A stretch of DNA of 64,000 bases from NCBI RefSeq assembly GCF_029846175.1, contig NZ_JARWAC010000004.1, positions 310,001 to 374,000 of the forward strand, in the 5' to 3' direction. Numbering within the stretch: position 1 is the first letter of the stretch; the number at the start of each line of letters is the position of its first letter. The notes under the pieces were generated by a model. The model saw only the letters and a program-made list of their open reading frames with translations, ran no database searches and was not told where the DNA came from. The stretch comes from Sphaerisporangium sp. TRM90804. GTDB lineage: Bacteria > Actinomycetota > Actinomycetes > Streptosporangiales > Streptosporangiaceae. A program made the position numbers and the translations under genes. Of the stretch, positions 43,375 to 52,418 are shown piece after piece.

Positions 43375-44302
43375 GCGCCCGTGCCCGGCGGGCGGGGCGC
43401 CAGGTGGCCACCAGCGCGAACGCCAGCAGCAGCTCGGCGACGTCGCCGCCGTAGTACATGATCGTCGCCGCGCCGCGGAGCTGCTCGCCGGGAACGGGGA
43501 CGTCGACGAGCAGCCCGGCGTACATGAGCTGCGACAGCGAGGCGTGCACGGCCACCGCCACCCCGAGCACGACCAGCCGCCGCGGCACCGACGGGCGCCG
43601 CGGCGCCGGGTCGGGCCCGGCGATCACCCAGGTGAACAGGCAGCCGGCCAGCAGGAAGTGCGCGTGGACGAGGTGGTGCGCCATCGGGTCGGCCGAGGCC
43701 ACCCGGTACAGCGGCGTCAGGTACAGCACCACCAGGCCGCCGGCGCTCAGCGCCAGCGCGAGCCACGGGTTCGCCAGCACGTGAGCGGCCCGGCCGCGCA
43801 GCACCGCCGCGGCCACGCGCCGGCCGCGCGGGGACGCCGAGCGCAGCGCCAGCGTGATCGGCGCGCCGAGCACCAGGCCCAGCGGGGCGAGCATCCCGGC
43901 CAGCAGGTGCTGGAGCATGTGCCCGCGGAAGTCGTGCGCCGCCAGGGACGCCACGGGAGGCAGCAGGGCCGCCGCCAGCAGCAGGATCCCGGTGACGAAG
44001 CTCGCCGTCCGCGCGTGGCTCCACCCCCGGGGCTCGCGGCGGCGCCGGGCGGCGAGCACGACGTACCCGGCCGCCGGCACGGCCAGCGCGACGAGGATCA
44101 CGACGGTCGCCGCCGCGCCCGCGCCCCCGTGGTCGTGGACGGCGGGCGGCACGGACGTGGCCCAGACACCGGTTTCCGGCGGCGCGACGGGGGCGGCCAC
44201 GATCTCGGGGCCCGCCAAGTGAGCGGGCGGGGCGATCAGCTCGGGGCCCGGCGGGCGGGCGGGCGCGATGATCATCTCGGCCACCGGCGGCGCGGCGGTC
44301 AC
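43343..44302 (-). CDS. CtaG-like cytochrome c oxidase assembly membrane protein
   Basis: 319 residues from GTG 44302, overlapping the upstream DUF2243 stop (GTGA). A Pro/Ala-rich N terminus of about 50 residues precedes about seven helices with HDFRGHMLQHLLAGMLAPLGLVL, HHLVHAHFLLAGCLFTWV and YYGGDVAELLLAF, the His-containing motifs of the Caa3_CtaG family, which helps load copper into oxidase. It is convergent with the preceding membrane protein gene with a 32-bp tail overlap. Confidence 0.85.
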   Translation of the reverse strand: MTAAPPVAEMIIAPARPPGPELIAPPAHLAGPEIVAAPVAPPETGVWATSVPPAVHDHGGAGAAATVVILVALAVPAAGYVVLAARRRREPRGWSHARTASFVTGILLLAAALLPPVASLAAHDFRGHMLQHLLAGMLAPLGLVLGAPITLALRSASPRGRRVAAAVLRGRAAHVLANPWLALALSAGGLVVLYLTPLYRVASADPMAHHLVHAHFLLAGCLFTWVIAGPDPAPRRPSVPRRLVVLGVAVAVHASLSQLMYAGLLVDVPVPGEQLRGAATIMYYGGDVAELLLAFALVATWRPARRARALSRRPGESPA

Positions 44303-44841
44303 GGTGACGACGCCCGTTCCCGGCACAGGTCGACGGCGGGCGCCCCCCGCTGGAGCAACCAGCCCCCCACGACCAGCAGGGCGCCCAGCAGCAGGAAGCC
44401 CAGGTCCCACCAGGTCTGGTAGCGGTCGGCGCGCACGTGGTGAATGGCGAGCAGGTGGTGGTCGACGACCCCCTCGACGAGGTTGAACAGCCCCCAGCCG
44501 ACCAGCCCCCAGCCCCACAGCGCCCGCGACCGCCACACCCGGCCGCGCGAGTGGGTGACCCGCGAATAGAGCAGGCTCAGCCCGATCAGGACGGCGAGCC
44601 AGGTGACCACGTGGAACAGGCCGTCCCACAGCGTGTTCATCCGCAGGCCCGGCACGGTCGCCGGTGAGTAGTACCGCACCCCGATGTTGTCGCTGTCGGT
44701 GCTGCTCAGCATGTGGTGCCACTGGAGCACCTGGTGGAGCAGGATGCCGTCCACGAACCCGCCCAGCCCCACCCCGAGCACGATGCCGGGCGGCGCGAGC
44801 CCTCGCGCCGAGACGGATGTCCCGGCCGTTCCGACCGCCAT
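44299..44841 (-). CDS. DUF2243 membrane protein
   Basis: 180 residues; ATG 44841 with GGGAGGGAG upstream. Four helices, with family motifs GFVDGILLHQVLQWHHMLS, WDGLFHVVTW and NLVEGVVDHHLLAIHHVR. The conserved His pairs hint at metal or heme association. The DUF2243-CtaG pair is recurrent in actinomycetes, suggesting a joint role in oxidase biogenesis or copper handling (inference). Confidence 0.85.
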   Translation of the reverse strand: MAVGTAGTSVSARGLAPPGIVLGVGLGGFVDGILLHQVLQWHHMLSSTDSDNIGVRYYSPATVPGLRMNTLWDGLFHVVTWLAVLIGLSLLYSRVTHSRGRVWRSRALWGWGLVGWGLFNLVEGVVDHHLLAIHHVRADRYQTWWDLGFLLLGALLVVGGWLLQRGAPAVDLCRERASSP

Positions 44842-44979
44842 GACGGCTCCCTCCCGGCCCGGCGGCGCGCCGGGCGGCGCGGACCCGGGTCCAGACGTGT
44901 GACCTCGGTGATCACCGCCTCTCTGCCCCGTGCCACGCGGGGTAAGCCGTTCTTGGTCACTCCTTGTGCGGAACGATGA

Positions 44980-45040
44980 CCCCGCCCGCCCGGGGGCCGG
45001 CGGGGAAGGCCGTCCCCCGCCCGGGAGGGCGCGGGCGGGG
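44980..45040 (-). terminator. Large stem-loop after the GH95 gene
   Basis: Outer arms CCCCGCCCGC / GCGGGCGGGG (10 bp, perfect) enclose a second inverted segment GGCGGGG...CCCCCGCC. It lies 44 bp beyond the GH95 stop in its direction of transcription. Confidence 0.6.
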
Positions 45041-45083
45041 AACGGCGTGGCGGTCCGGGGCGGCGGTGCGGCGGTGCGGGGGA

Positions 45084-48000
45084 TCAGCCTTGGCCGAAGA
45101 CCGCCGCCTGCCAGTCGGGCACCTCGGCCGCCGTCAGCGCCCGGGGGAGGATCGCGATGCGGTCCACCGCGCCCGAGAGGCGCTGGCCGCCGCCCTGGTC
45201 GGCGGCGAAGAGCAGCGGCCGTGAGGTGCAGCCGGTGATGCCGTCGGTGGTGACGTTCCCGCCGCCCGCGCGGGCGCCGTCGACGTAGACGGTGACCCGG
45301 CCGGTGGTCTCCATGGTGACCACCAGGTCGACGTAGCGCCCGGTGGGCACGACGGCGTCGGTGGTGATGTTCACCCCGGCGCCGATGAAGCGCAGGTTGT
45401 TCGACGGCGTCAGGTCGAGGATCACGCCGTCGTCGCCGGGGTTGCCCGACGGCTGCGCGTCGAACAGCCGCCGGTAGCCGCTGCCGTCCACCTTCACCTC
45501 GGCGGCGAAGGTGGCCTGCCGCAGGTACCCCAGCAGGGTCGAGCCGGTCGCCAGGTGGGACTCGCCGTCCAGCACCAGGCCGCTGCCGGTCGGCGCCGCG
45601 GCGTCGTAGGCGGCGTCGTAGGCGGCGGCGCCGGCGACGGTCGCGTGCCGGCCGCTGCCGGAAACGTCGTCCACCGTCGCGCCGGAGGACGGGTCCCAGG
45701 CCACGACCGGCCGGTCGGCGGGCGGCACGGCGCACGGGCTGAGCCCGACGCCGGCCGACCCGGACGCCGTCCAGCCGTCGCCGGTGACCACCGCCGTGAG
45801 TCGCGCGCCCCGGCTGCCGTCGGCCGGCCCCGGCGTGACCGTGAACGTGCCCGACCACGACCGGCCCGCGCGCACCGAGGGCACGGCGATGGAGGCCGGC
45901 GTGCCGGTCCACCCGGTGGGCAGCCGCAGCGTCGCCGTCGAGGCGGGCACCGAGCGCCCGCCGGTCGCCGAGACGGTGACCGCGACCGGGAACGAGGTGC
46001 CGGGAACGGCGTCCGCCGGGGCGGAGATCGCGACGGAGACCTCGTTGACCAGCTTGTACGTCCGTCCCGCCTTGGCTTTCCAGGTCAGGGTGTCGCCGTC
46101 GCGGGTGGCGGAGACGTCGGCACCCCGGTCGTCGGTGAAGCGGTAGCGCCCGGTGATCAGGCTGGAGCGCACCTTCAGCGTGCCGGTGCGCGCCGCCCGC
46201 AGCGTGACGGTGTCGGCGGCGGCGTTCCTCCAGGTGGCGCCGACCGTCACCCCTCCCCTGGCCCGCAGGCCGGAGACCGAGCCGGTCGGCCAGGCCGACG
46301 GCAGCGCGGGCAGCACGTGGACGACGTCGTGCTGGCTCTGCAGCAGCATCTCCGACACGCCCGACGTCGCGCCGAAGTTGCCGTCGATCTGGAAGGGCGG
46401 GTGGGTGTCCCACAGGTTGTCGAGCGTGGACGACTTGAGCTGCTCGCTCAGCATCTTGTGCGAGTGGTCGCCGTCGAGCAGCCGGGCCCAGAAGTTGATC
46501 TTCCAGGCCTTGCTCCACCCGGTGCCGCCGTCGCCGCGCGCGGTGAGCGACACCTTGGCCGCCTCCGCCTGCGGGGTGCCGGCCGCGATCTGGTGCCCGG
46601 GGTGCAGCGCGTACAGGTGGGAGACGTGCCGGTGGTCGTTGTTCGGGTCGTCCCAGTCGCTCTTCCACTCCTGGAGCTGACCCCAGGAGCCGACGCGGAT
46701 GCCGGGGTCGAGCTTGGACAGCGCGGTCCGCAGCTCCGCGCGCAGGGCCGGGTCGACGTCGAGCTCGCCGGCGGCCTCCAGCGTGTGGGTGAGCACCTCC
46801 CAGACGATCTGCTGGGACATCGAGGCGCCGGCGGAGAAGTCGCCCTGCTCGGGCGAGTAGCTCGGGGTGACCACCAGCTTGCCGTCGCGCGGGTCGGGAC
46901 GCAGGTTGTCCAGCCAGAACTCGGCGGCGCCCTTCATCACGGGGTAGGCGGTGTCACGCAGGTAGCGGACGTCGCCGTTGAAACGGTAGTGGTCGTACAT
47001 CTGCTGGGTGAGCCACGCGGCGGCCTCGGGGAACCAGAACGAGGTGGCCCAGTCGTGCACGCCGGTGAAGCCGAACGGGTTGGTCTCGTTCTGCACGACC
47101 CAGCCGCGCGAGCCGAACATCTCCCGCGCGGTCTCGCGCCCCGGGGCGACCATGGAGGTCACGTAGCGGTCGTAGGGGCCGGTGGTCTCGGCGAGGTTGG
47201 TCTGCTCGGCGAGCCAGTAGTTCATCTGCAGGTTGATGTTGACGTGGTAGTCCGCCGACCAGGGCGGGTTCACCACGTTGTTCCACACGCCCTGCAGGTT
47301 CGCCGGCAGCGACCCGGCCCGCGAGGAGGAGATGAGCAGGTAGCGGCCGTAGGCGAAGAACATGGCCTCCAGCGCGCGGTCGTCGGGGGAGGCTCCCCCG
47401 GTGTAGGCGGCGCGGAGCCGGTCGGTCGGGACGGCGGGGGCGCGCTGCCCGATGTCGAGCTTCACCCGGTCGAACAGGGCGCGGTAGTCGGCCTGGTGCG
47501 CCGCCTTGAGCCGCTCGAAGCCGCGGCGCGCGGCCTTGTCGACCGCCGCGGTGACCTTGGCGTGCGGGTCGGCGCCGCGGTAGGAGGGGTAGGTGTCGGC
47601 GTAGTCCGTGCCGGCCGACAGGACGAACACGGCGCTGTCGGCGCCGGTGACGGTGATCCGGTCGCCGGCGTCGGCGCGGCTGCCGCCCTTGGTCAGCACC
47701 TGCACCTGCGACTCGAACCGCATGCCGTTGTCGGCCAGCGCGCCCTTGATCGTCAGCCGTCCGCCGGAGACGGAGACCTGCCGGTCCTGGCGGGGCGAGG
47801 TGGTGCGCAGCGTGAAGGAGACCTTGCCGGGGCGGTCGGCGGACACCCGCCCGACGACGACGTCGCCGGGGTGGCTGGCGAAGTACTCGCGGGAGTACCG
47901 CACGCCGTCGGCGGTGTAGCCCACGCGGGCCACGGCCTCGCGCAGGCTCAGCTCCCTGCGGTAGTCCGACGGGGTCGCCGGGGCGTCCTTGAAGTCCAGG

Positions 48001-48491
48001 AACAGGTCGCCGAAGGTCTGGTAGGCGCCGAAGCCGGTCTTGCGCTGGCCCAGCTTGGCGGCCACCGCCTCGGGGGTCATCCTGCCGTCGCGGTCGATCT
48101 GGGCCTGCACCTCGGCGATGGCGTTCGGCCGTGGGGTGGTCCAGTTGCCGAAGTCGTACCCCGGCGAGCCCGGCCCGCCGGTCCACAGCGACTTCTCGTT
48201 GAACTGGATCTGCTCGCTCGCCACACCGCCGAACACCATGGCACCCAGCGCGCCGTTGCCGATCGGCAGTGCCTGCGTCTCCCAGTCGGCGGCCGGCTTG
48301 TCGTACCAGAGCGTCAGGTCATCGGGTGTCTGGGGGGCTGCGGTGGACGCGGGGGCTGCGGTGCCGGACGACACCGCACCGGCTCCCTCGACGCCGGCGA
48401 GGGAACCGACGAGGGCCAGTAGCGCCACGAGGAGGACTTTCGGCCGGTCAAGCGCGCTTTGTGCACGGGGGGCGGGCAACTCATCCTCCAC
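45084..48491 (-). CDS. Secreted glycoside hydrolase family 95 protein (alpha-L-fucosidase-like)
   Basis: 1135 residues as drawn. Signal segment KVLLVALLALVGSLAGVEGAGA at about 19-40. N-terminal beta domain opens LWYDKPAADWETQALPIGNGALGAMVFG; the (alpha/alpha) barrel carries YHVNINLQMNYWLAE, whose Asn residues belong to the GH95 active site, and GGTGWSKAWKINFWARL. After about residue 790 follow an immunoglobulin-like/NEW3 segment and a LamG-type concanavalin domain (about 930-1135), likely substrate binding. An in-frame TTG at 48479 sits five bases after GGAGG and may be the real start. It probably releases fucose or galactose from glycans for the neighbouring ABC importer. Confidence 0.9.
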   Translation of the reverse strand: MEDELPAPRAQSALDRPKVLLVALLALVGSLAGVEGAGAVSSGTAAPASTAAPQTPDDLTLWYDKPAADWETQALPIGNGALGAMVFGGVASEQIQFNEKSLWTGGPGSPGYDFGNWTTPRPNAIAEVQAQIDRDGRMTPEAVAAKLGQRKTGFGAYQTFGDLFLDFKDAPATPSDYRRELSLREAVARVGYTADGVRYSREYFASHPGDVVVGRVSADRPGKVSFTLRTTSPRQDRQVSVSGGRLTIKGALADNGMRFESQVQVLTKGGSRADAGDRITVTGADSAVFVLSAGTDYADTYPSYRGADPHAKVTAAVDKAARRGFERLKAAHQADYRALFDRVKLDIGQRAPAVPTDRLRAAYTGGASPDDRALEAMFFAYGRYLLISSSRAGSLPANLQGVWNNVVNPPWSADYHVNINLQMNYWLAEQTNLAETTGPYDRYVTSMVAPGRETAREMFGSRGWVVQNETNPFGFTGVHDWATSFWFPEAAAWLTQQMYDHYRFNGDVRYLRDTAYPVMKGAAEFWLDNLRPDPRDGKLVVTPSYSPEQGDFSAGASMSQQIVWEVLTHTLEAAGELDVDPALRAELRTALSKLDPGIRVGSWGQLQEWKSDWDDPNNDHRHVSHLYALHPGHQIAAGTPQAEAAKVSLTARGDGGTGWSKAWKINFWARLLDGDHSHKMLSEQLKSSTLDNLWDTHPPFQIDGNFGATSGVSEMLLQSQHDVVHVLPALPSAWPTGSVSGLRARGGVTVGATWRNAAADTVTLRAARTGTLKVRSSLITGRYRFTDDRGADVSATRDGDTLTWKAKAGRTYKLVNEVSVAISAPADAVPGTSFPVAVTVSATGGRSVPASTATLRLPTGWTGTPASIAVPSVRAGRSWSGTFTVTPGPADGSRGARLTAVVTGDGWTASGSAGVGLSPCAVPPADRPVVAWDPSSGATVDDVSGSGRHATVAGAAAYDAAYDAAAPTGSGLVLDGESHLATGSTLLGYLRQATFAAEVKVDGSGYRRLFDAQPSGNPGDDGVILDLTPSNNLRFIGAGVNITTDAVVPTGRYVDLVVTMETTGRVTVYVDGARAGGGNVTTDGITGCTSRPLLFAADQGGGQRLSGAVDRIAILPRALTAAEVPDWQAAVFGQG

Positions 48492-48498
48492 AAGTCAT

Positions 48499-48523
48499 GA
48501 TGTTTGCCTAAAGGCATAACATC
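48499..48523. promoter_or_regulatory. Inverted-repeat operator before the GH95 gene
   Basis: Arms GATGTTTGCCT / AGGCATAACATC about a two-base centre (one unpaired base). It lies immediately upstream of the GH95 start, inside the divergent region with the LacI gene, where binding would block transcription or translation initiation. Confidence 0.65.
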
Positions 48524-48882
48524 GAAACAGTCCCGTAACAAGACCCGGTCATCCGATCTCTCGCCCTCCGGGGCCGAGCCGCAGGCGAATCCGGCCCTCT
48601 ACCTGGGCGGGGGCCGGTAGATCGCGAATCGGTCTCGCCGTCGTCCCGTGCGGCGCCTTTCACGACCGGGACGGGCCCGCCGGCGAAGGCGCGGCACCGC
48701 CTCACGACGGCGTCCCTCGCCGGCGCCCCGTGGGAGTACGATCCCGGGGTGACCGTGCGCCCAGCCCGGCCTCGGCGCGGCCGGCACCGTCCCGGCGTGC
48801 CGTACGCCGGGGCCCGGCGACCGGCACTGGCATGACGGCGAGCGCCGGCCCTCGTGGGCACGGAGCCGGTGAAGGAGGTCAG
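48524..48882. other. Divergent intergenic region GH95 / lacI-type gene
   Basis: About 360 bp. Beyond the operator at its left end I recognise no further palindrome. An in-frame extension of the LacI gene covers the last 150 bp but is Arg/Pro/Gly-rich and lacks a ribosome site. Confidence 0.4.
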
Positions 48883-49893
48883 GTGCCCTCTCACGGCCGC
48901 CGGCCGAGCATCGGCAGGGTCGCCGAGCTGGCCGGGGTGAGCCCGACGACGGTGTCCCACACGCTGAACGGCAGGCGCCCGGTCTCGGCGGCGACGCGCA
49001 AGCGCGTGCTGGAGGCGATCGAGCTGCTCGGCTACCGGCCGAACGCCCTGGCCCGCGGCCTGCGCACCAGCCGCAGCGAGTCGATCGGGCTGATCATCCC
49101 CGACATCACCAACCCCTTCTACCCGATGCTCGCCCGCGGCCTGCAGGACGTCCTCGGCCCCGCCGGGTATCACGAGATCATCAGCAACACCGACGGCGAC
49201 CGCGCGTTGGAGCGGTCCGCGGTGGAGCAGATGATCGTCCGCCAGGTCGACGGCATCGCCTTCGCGGTGTTCCACACCCACGCCGAAGACCTGCTGCCCG
49301 CCATCGACGTCGGCGTCCCGGTGGTGCGGCTGGGCGGCAGGCTCGTCCAGGAGGGCGTCGACCTGGTGCACAGCGACGACGAAGGCGGGGCCGCCGAGGC
49401 CACCCGCTACCTGCTCGACCAGGGCTACGACCGCATCGGCTTCGTCTGCGGCCCCCGCGCCGAGGGGCCGGCCGCCGAGCGTGTCGCCGGGTACCTCTCC
49501 GCGCTGGCCGAGCGGGGCGTCGCGGCCGATCCCGAGTTGATCGCGCACACCCGGTTCAGCCGCGCGGGCGGCGACGACGGCACCGAGCGCCTGCTCGCTC
49601 TCCCCCGGCCGCCGCGCGCGGTCGTGTGCGCCAACGACGTGATGGCGATCGGCGCGCTCGACGCCGCCAGGCGTCGCGGCCTCGACGTCCCGGGCGAGCT
49701 GGCGATCATGGGCTTCGACGACATCGAGGCCGCGACGCTCGTCTCCCCCCGGCTCACCACGATGGCCAACCCCGCCCGGAAGATCGGCCAGGCGTGCGGC
49801 CGGCTCCTGCTCGACCGCCTGTCGGGCGCGCTCACCGGCCCGGCCACCGAGACGGTCGTCCCGGCCCGCCTGGTCCGCCGCCAGTCGGCCTGA
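48883..49893 (+). CDS. LacI family transcriptional regulator
   Basis: 336 residues from GTG 48883, chosen for the near-perfect AAGGAGGTCAG just before it. The LacI HTH and hinge are at residues 7-60 (IGRVAELAGVSPTTVSHTLNG, RPNALARGLRTSRS), then a periplasmic-binding-like sugar-sensing domain (LIIPDITNPFYPMLARGL, VVCANDVMAIGALDAARRRG, GFDDIEAATLVSPRLTT). Next to GH95 and a sugar importer, it is the likely repressor of both, released by the imported sugar. Confidence 0.92.
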   Translation: MPSHGRRPSIGRVAELAGVSPTTVSHTLNGRRPVSAATRKRVLEAIELLGYRPNALARGLRTSRSESIGLIIPDITNPFYPMLARGLQDVLGPAGYHEIISNTDGDRALERSAVEQMIVRQVDGIAFAVFHTHAEDLLPAIDVGVPVVRLGGRLVQEGVDLVHSDDEGGAAEATRYLLDQGYDRIGFVCGPRAEGPAAERVAGYLSALAERGVAADPELIAHTRFSRAGGDDGTERLLALPRPPRAVVCANDVMAIGALDAARRRGLDVPGELAIMGFDDIEAATLVSPRLTTMANPARKIGQACGRLLLDRLSGALTGPATETVVPARLVRRQSA

Positions 49894-49943
49894 TCCCCCG
49901 CCCCGCCGCCCGTTCCTCATGTCGGGACGGTTACGGGGGCCCA

Positions 49944-49997
49944 TTGACATCGATCACGGAGCGCGTATTTTCATGGTCAGTCTTAACGTTTTGCAAG
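49944..49997 (+). promoter_or_regulatory. Promoter and operator of the ABC operon
   Basis: TTGACA (49944-49949), 16 bp, TATTTT (49966-49971), then an imperfect palindrome CAGTCTTAACG / TTTTGCAAG around a central CG, the size and centre expected of a LacI-family site. It lies about 70 bp before the binding-protein gene. The site is not clearly similar to the one before GH95. Confidence 0.55.
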
Positions 49998-50067
49998 GCC
50001 GTGTCCTGCGCCTTCGACCGCGCCGCACGCCTCACGTGTCCACGCACCGCCGGAGCCGGAGGTATCG

Positions 50068-51459
50068 ATGACAGGCGCACGACCGTTGTCCAGCCACCGC
50101 CGGGCGGTCGCCGCCGTCACGGCCGTCCTGCTCGCCCTGGTGTGCGCCGCCTGCTCCTCGGGCGGCGGCGGCGCGACCTCGGCGGGCGGCGGCGCGGCGC
50201 TGGAGATGTGGACCTTCAAGCGCACCCACCTCGACGCGCTGAAACAGGCCGCGCGGGAGTTCCAGCGGCAGACCGGCGTCGCGGTCGACGTCCAGGCCGT
50301 CACGCCGGACGACGCCTTCACCGCCAAGGTCCAGAGCGCGGCGCAGACCAGGAGCCTGCCCGACGTGCTGGAGGTGCACGCCGGCGGCGAGGACTTCCGG
50401 ATCGGCGGCGCCGGCCTGCTGGCGGACCTCGCCGGCGACTTCCCCGCCGCCGCGCTCGGCCGGTTCCTCGGCGACACCCCGCGCGCCGGCCTGGTCACCG
50501 AGGAGCGCAAGCGGCAGGTGAAGGAGCTGAAGGACGCCGAGATGGGCAGCCTGTTCAGCATCCCCTTCACCGCCGGCACCTTCGGCATCGTCTACGCCCA
50601 CCGCGAGAAACTGGAGGCGGCCGGCCTCGACCCGGCCGTCCCGCCGAAGACCTGGCAGGAGTTCATCCGCTACCTGAAGGCCACCACCGGCGCCGACCCG
50701 CGGCGCGGCGGCCTGGCGCTCGGGCTGAAGGTGAGCCAGGTCGGGTTCAACTGGATCTACTCCCAGCTCGCGTTCGCCCACCTCGGCAAGGAGCGCTACC
50801 AGCGGTTGTTCGCCAGGGGGGCGGCACAGGGATTCGCCTCCCCGGACGGCGCCGAGACGCTGGCGCTGTACGGCGAGCTGACGCCGTACTGGATGCCGGG
50901 CACGACCGCGCTCGGCATCGACGAGGCCGACGTGGCCTTCGCGCAGGGCAAGGCCGCGTTCAACGTCGGCGGCACGTTCACCCTGGCCTTCCTCGCGCAG
51001 AACGGCGTCAAGCCCGGCGACCTGATCAGCTTCCCCATCCCGCCGCCGGACGGCGCGAAGGTGGCGGACCTGCGCCTGGCCCCGCTCGCGCTCACCGGCC
51101 TGTCGGTCACCTCGACCAGCGGCGACCGTGCCGCGGCCGTGAAGTGGGTGGACTTCCTCACCTCGCCGGCGGGCGCGGGCATCTTCGCCAAGGCCGCGCT
51201 CGACCTGCCCGCCACCGACCTCGGCGCGGACGCCGAGAAGCTCGTCGGCGCCGACCTCGCCGCACTGCAGCGCTACTTCACCGGCCCCGCGGACAGCACG
51301 TTCGACGCGGCTGACGGCACGTTCCGCCCGCCGGGATACGACGAGGCCAAGATCGGCCCGGTGCTGCTGAAGCTGTCGCCGCTGCGCGAGACCGATCCCG
51401 TCCGCACCGGGGCCCAGCTCGACGCCGTACTCGGGGACATGTGGAAATCGACGTCGTAG
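50068..51459 (+). CDS. ABC sugar transporter substrate-binding lipoprotein
   Basis: 463 residues; ATG with CGGAGG upstream. Lipoprotein signal with the lipobox LVCAACSS, Cys at about position 29, then a Gly/Ser spacer. Family 1 solute-binding fold with LEMWTFKRTHLDALKQAA and VSQVGFNWIYSQLAF. It captures a sugar or oligosaccharide outside the cell for the two permeases that follow, with the first permease start inside its last codons. Confidence 0.92.
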   Translation: MTGARPLSSHRRAVAAVTAVLLALVCAACSSGGGGATSAGGGAALEMWTFKRTHLDALKQAAREFQRQTGVAVDVQAVTPDDAFTAKVQSAAQTRSLPDVLEVHAGGEDFRIGGAGLLADLAGDFPAAALGRFLGDTPRAGLVTEERKRQVKELKDAEMGSLFSIPFTAGTFGIVYAHREKLEAAGLDPAVPPKTWQEFIRYLKATTGADPRRGGLALGLKVSQVGFNWIYSQLAFAHLGKERYQRLFARGAAQGFASPDGAETLALYGELTPYWMPGTTALGIDEADVAFAQGKAAFNVGGTFTLAFLAQNGVKPGDLISFPIPPPDGAKVADLRLAPLALTGLSVTSTSGDRAAAVKWVDFLTSPAGAGIFAKAALDLPATDLGADAEKLVGADLAALQRYFTGPADSTFDAADGTFRPPGYDEAKIGPVLLKLSPLRETDPVRTGAQLDAVLGDMWKSTS

Positions 51460-52418
51460 GGCGCGCGGCCCCGGTCCGCGACGTCCTGGCGCCCGCGCCG
51501 CAGCCCGCCGCGCCCGGCCGGTCGCGGTGGCGCGGATGGCTGACCGGCTACGCGTTCGTCGCGCCCGCCGTGGCCCTCTTCCTGCTGATGGGGCTGTACA
51601 CCATCGGCTACGGCGTCTCGCTCAGCTTCGCGGAGTGGAACGGCTTCACCCCGACCTGGGAGTGGGTCGGCCTCGACAACTACCTCGACCTGCTGTACCG
51701 CGACCCGGGCCTGGCCCCCGGCCTGCACCGGGCGGCGCTGAACACGGCCGTCGTCATGGTGGTGGTCCCGCTGGGCACCATCGTCCTGGCGCTGCCGCTG
51801 GCCGTCCTGCTCAACCGGGTCACCCGGCTGCGCGGCCTGCTGCGCTCGGTGTTCTTCCTGCCTTACGTGACCTCCGGCATCGCCGTCTACTACGCCTGGC
51901 GCTACCTGCTGGAGCCGGAGGGGCCGATCAACTTCCTGCTGCGGTCGCTGGGCCTGGGCGGCCTGGCCCGGCCGCAGGGCTTCCTCGCCGACCCCGCCAC
52001 CGCGCTGCCCACGCTCATCGTGATCATGATCTGGAGCGCCGTGCCGGTGGCGATGCTGCTCTACCTGGCCGGGCTCCAGTCGATCAACCCGAACGTCGTC
52101 GAGGCGGCACAGATGGACGGCGCGAGCCCCGCCCGCGTCGTCCGGCACATCGTCTGGCCGCTGCTGCGGCCCATCACCGCGGCGATCGTGCTGCTGGGGC
52201 TGCGCGACTCGATGCAGGGCTTCCAGATCTTCCTGGTGATGACCGACGGCGGCCCCGCCGGCCACACCGACGTCCTCGGCCTGCAGGCGTACCACCTGGC
52301 GTTCTTCAAGGGCCTGTCCTCGACGCTCGGCCTGGCCAGCGCGCTCGGCTGGATGATCTTCCTCGCCGCGCTGGCGCTCACCCTGCTCAACGCCCGCACG
52401 CTGAGGAGCGGCCGATGA
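51441..52418 (+). CDS. ABC sugar transporter permease (MalF type)
   Basis: 325 residues; ATG lies 19 bases inside the binding-protein gene. Six or more membrane helices, with the ATPase-contacting EAA loop EAAQMDGASPARVVRHIVWPLL. It forms the translocation channel with the next gene product. ATGA overlap at its end. Confidence 0.93.
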   Translation: MEIDVVGRAAPVRDVLAPAPQPAAPGRSRWRGWLTGYAFVAPAVALFLLMGLYTIGYGVSLSFAEWNGFTPTWEWVGLDNYLDLLYRDPGLAPGLHRAALNTAVVMVVVPLGTIVLALPLAVLLNRVTRLRGLLRSVFFLPYVTSGIAVYYAWRYLLEPEGPINFLLRSLGLGGLARPQGFLADPATALPTLIVIMIWSAVPVAMLLYLAGLQSINPNVVEAAQMDGASPARVVRHIVWPLLRPITAAIVLLGLRDSMQGFQIFLVMTDGGPAGHTDVLGLQAYHLAFFKGLSSTLGLASALGWMIFLAALALTLLNARTLRSGR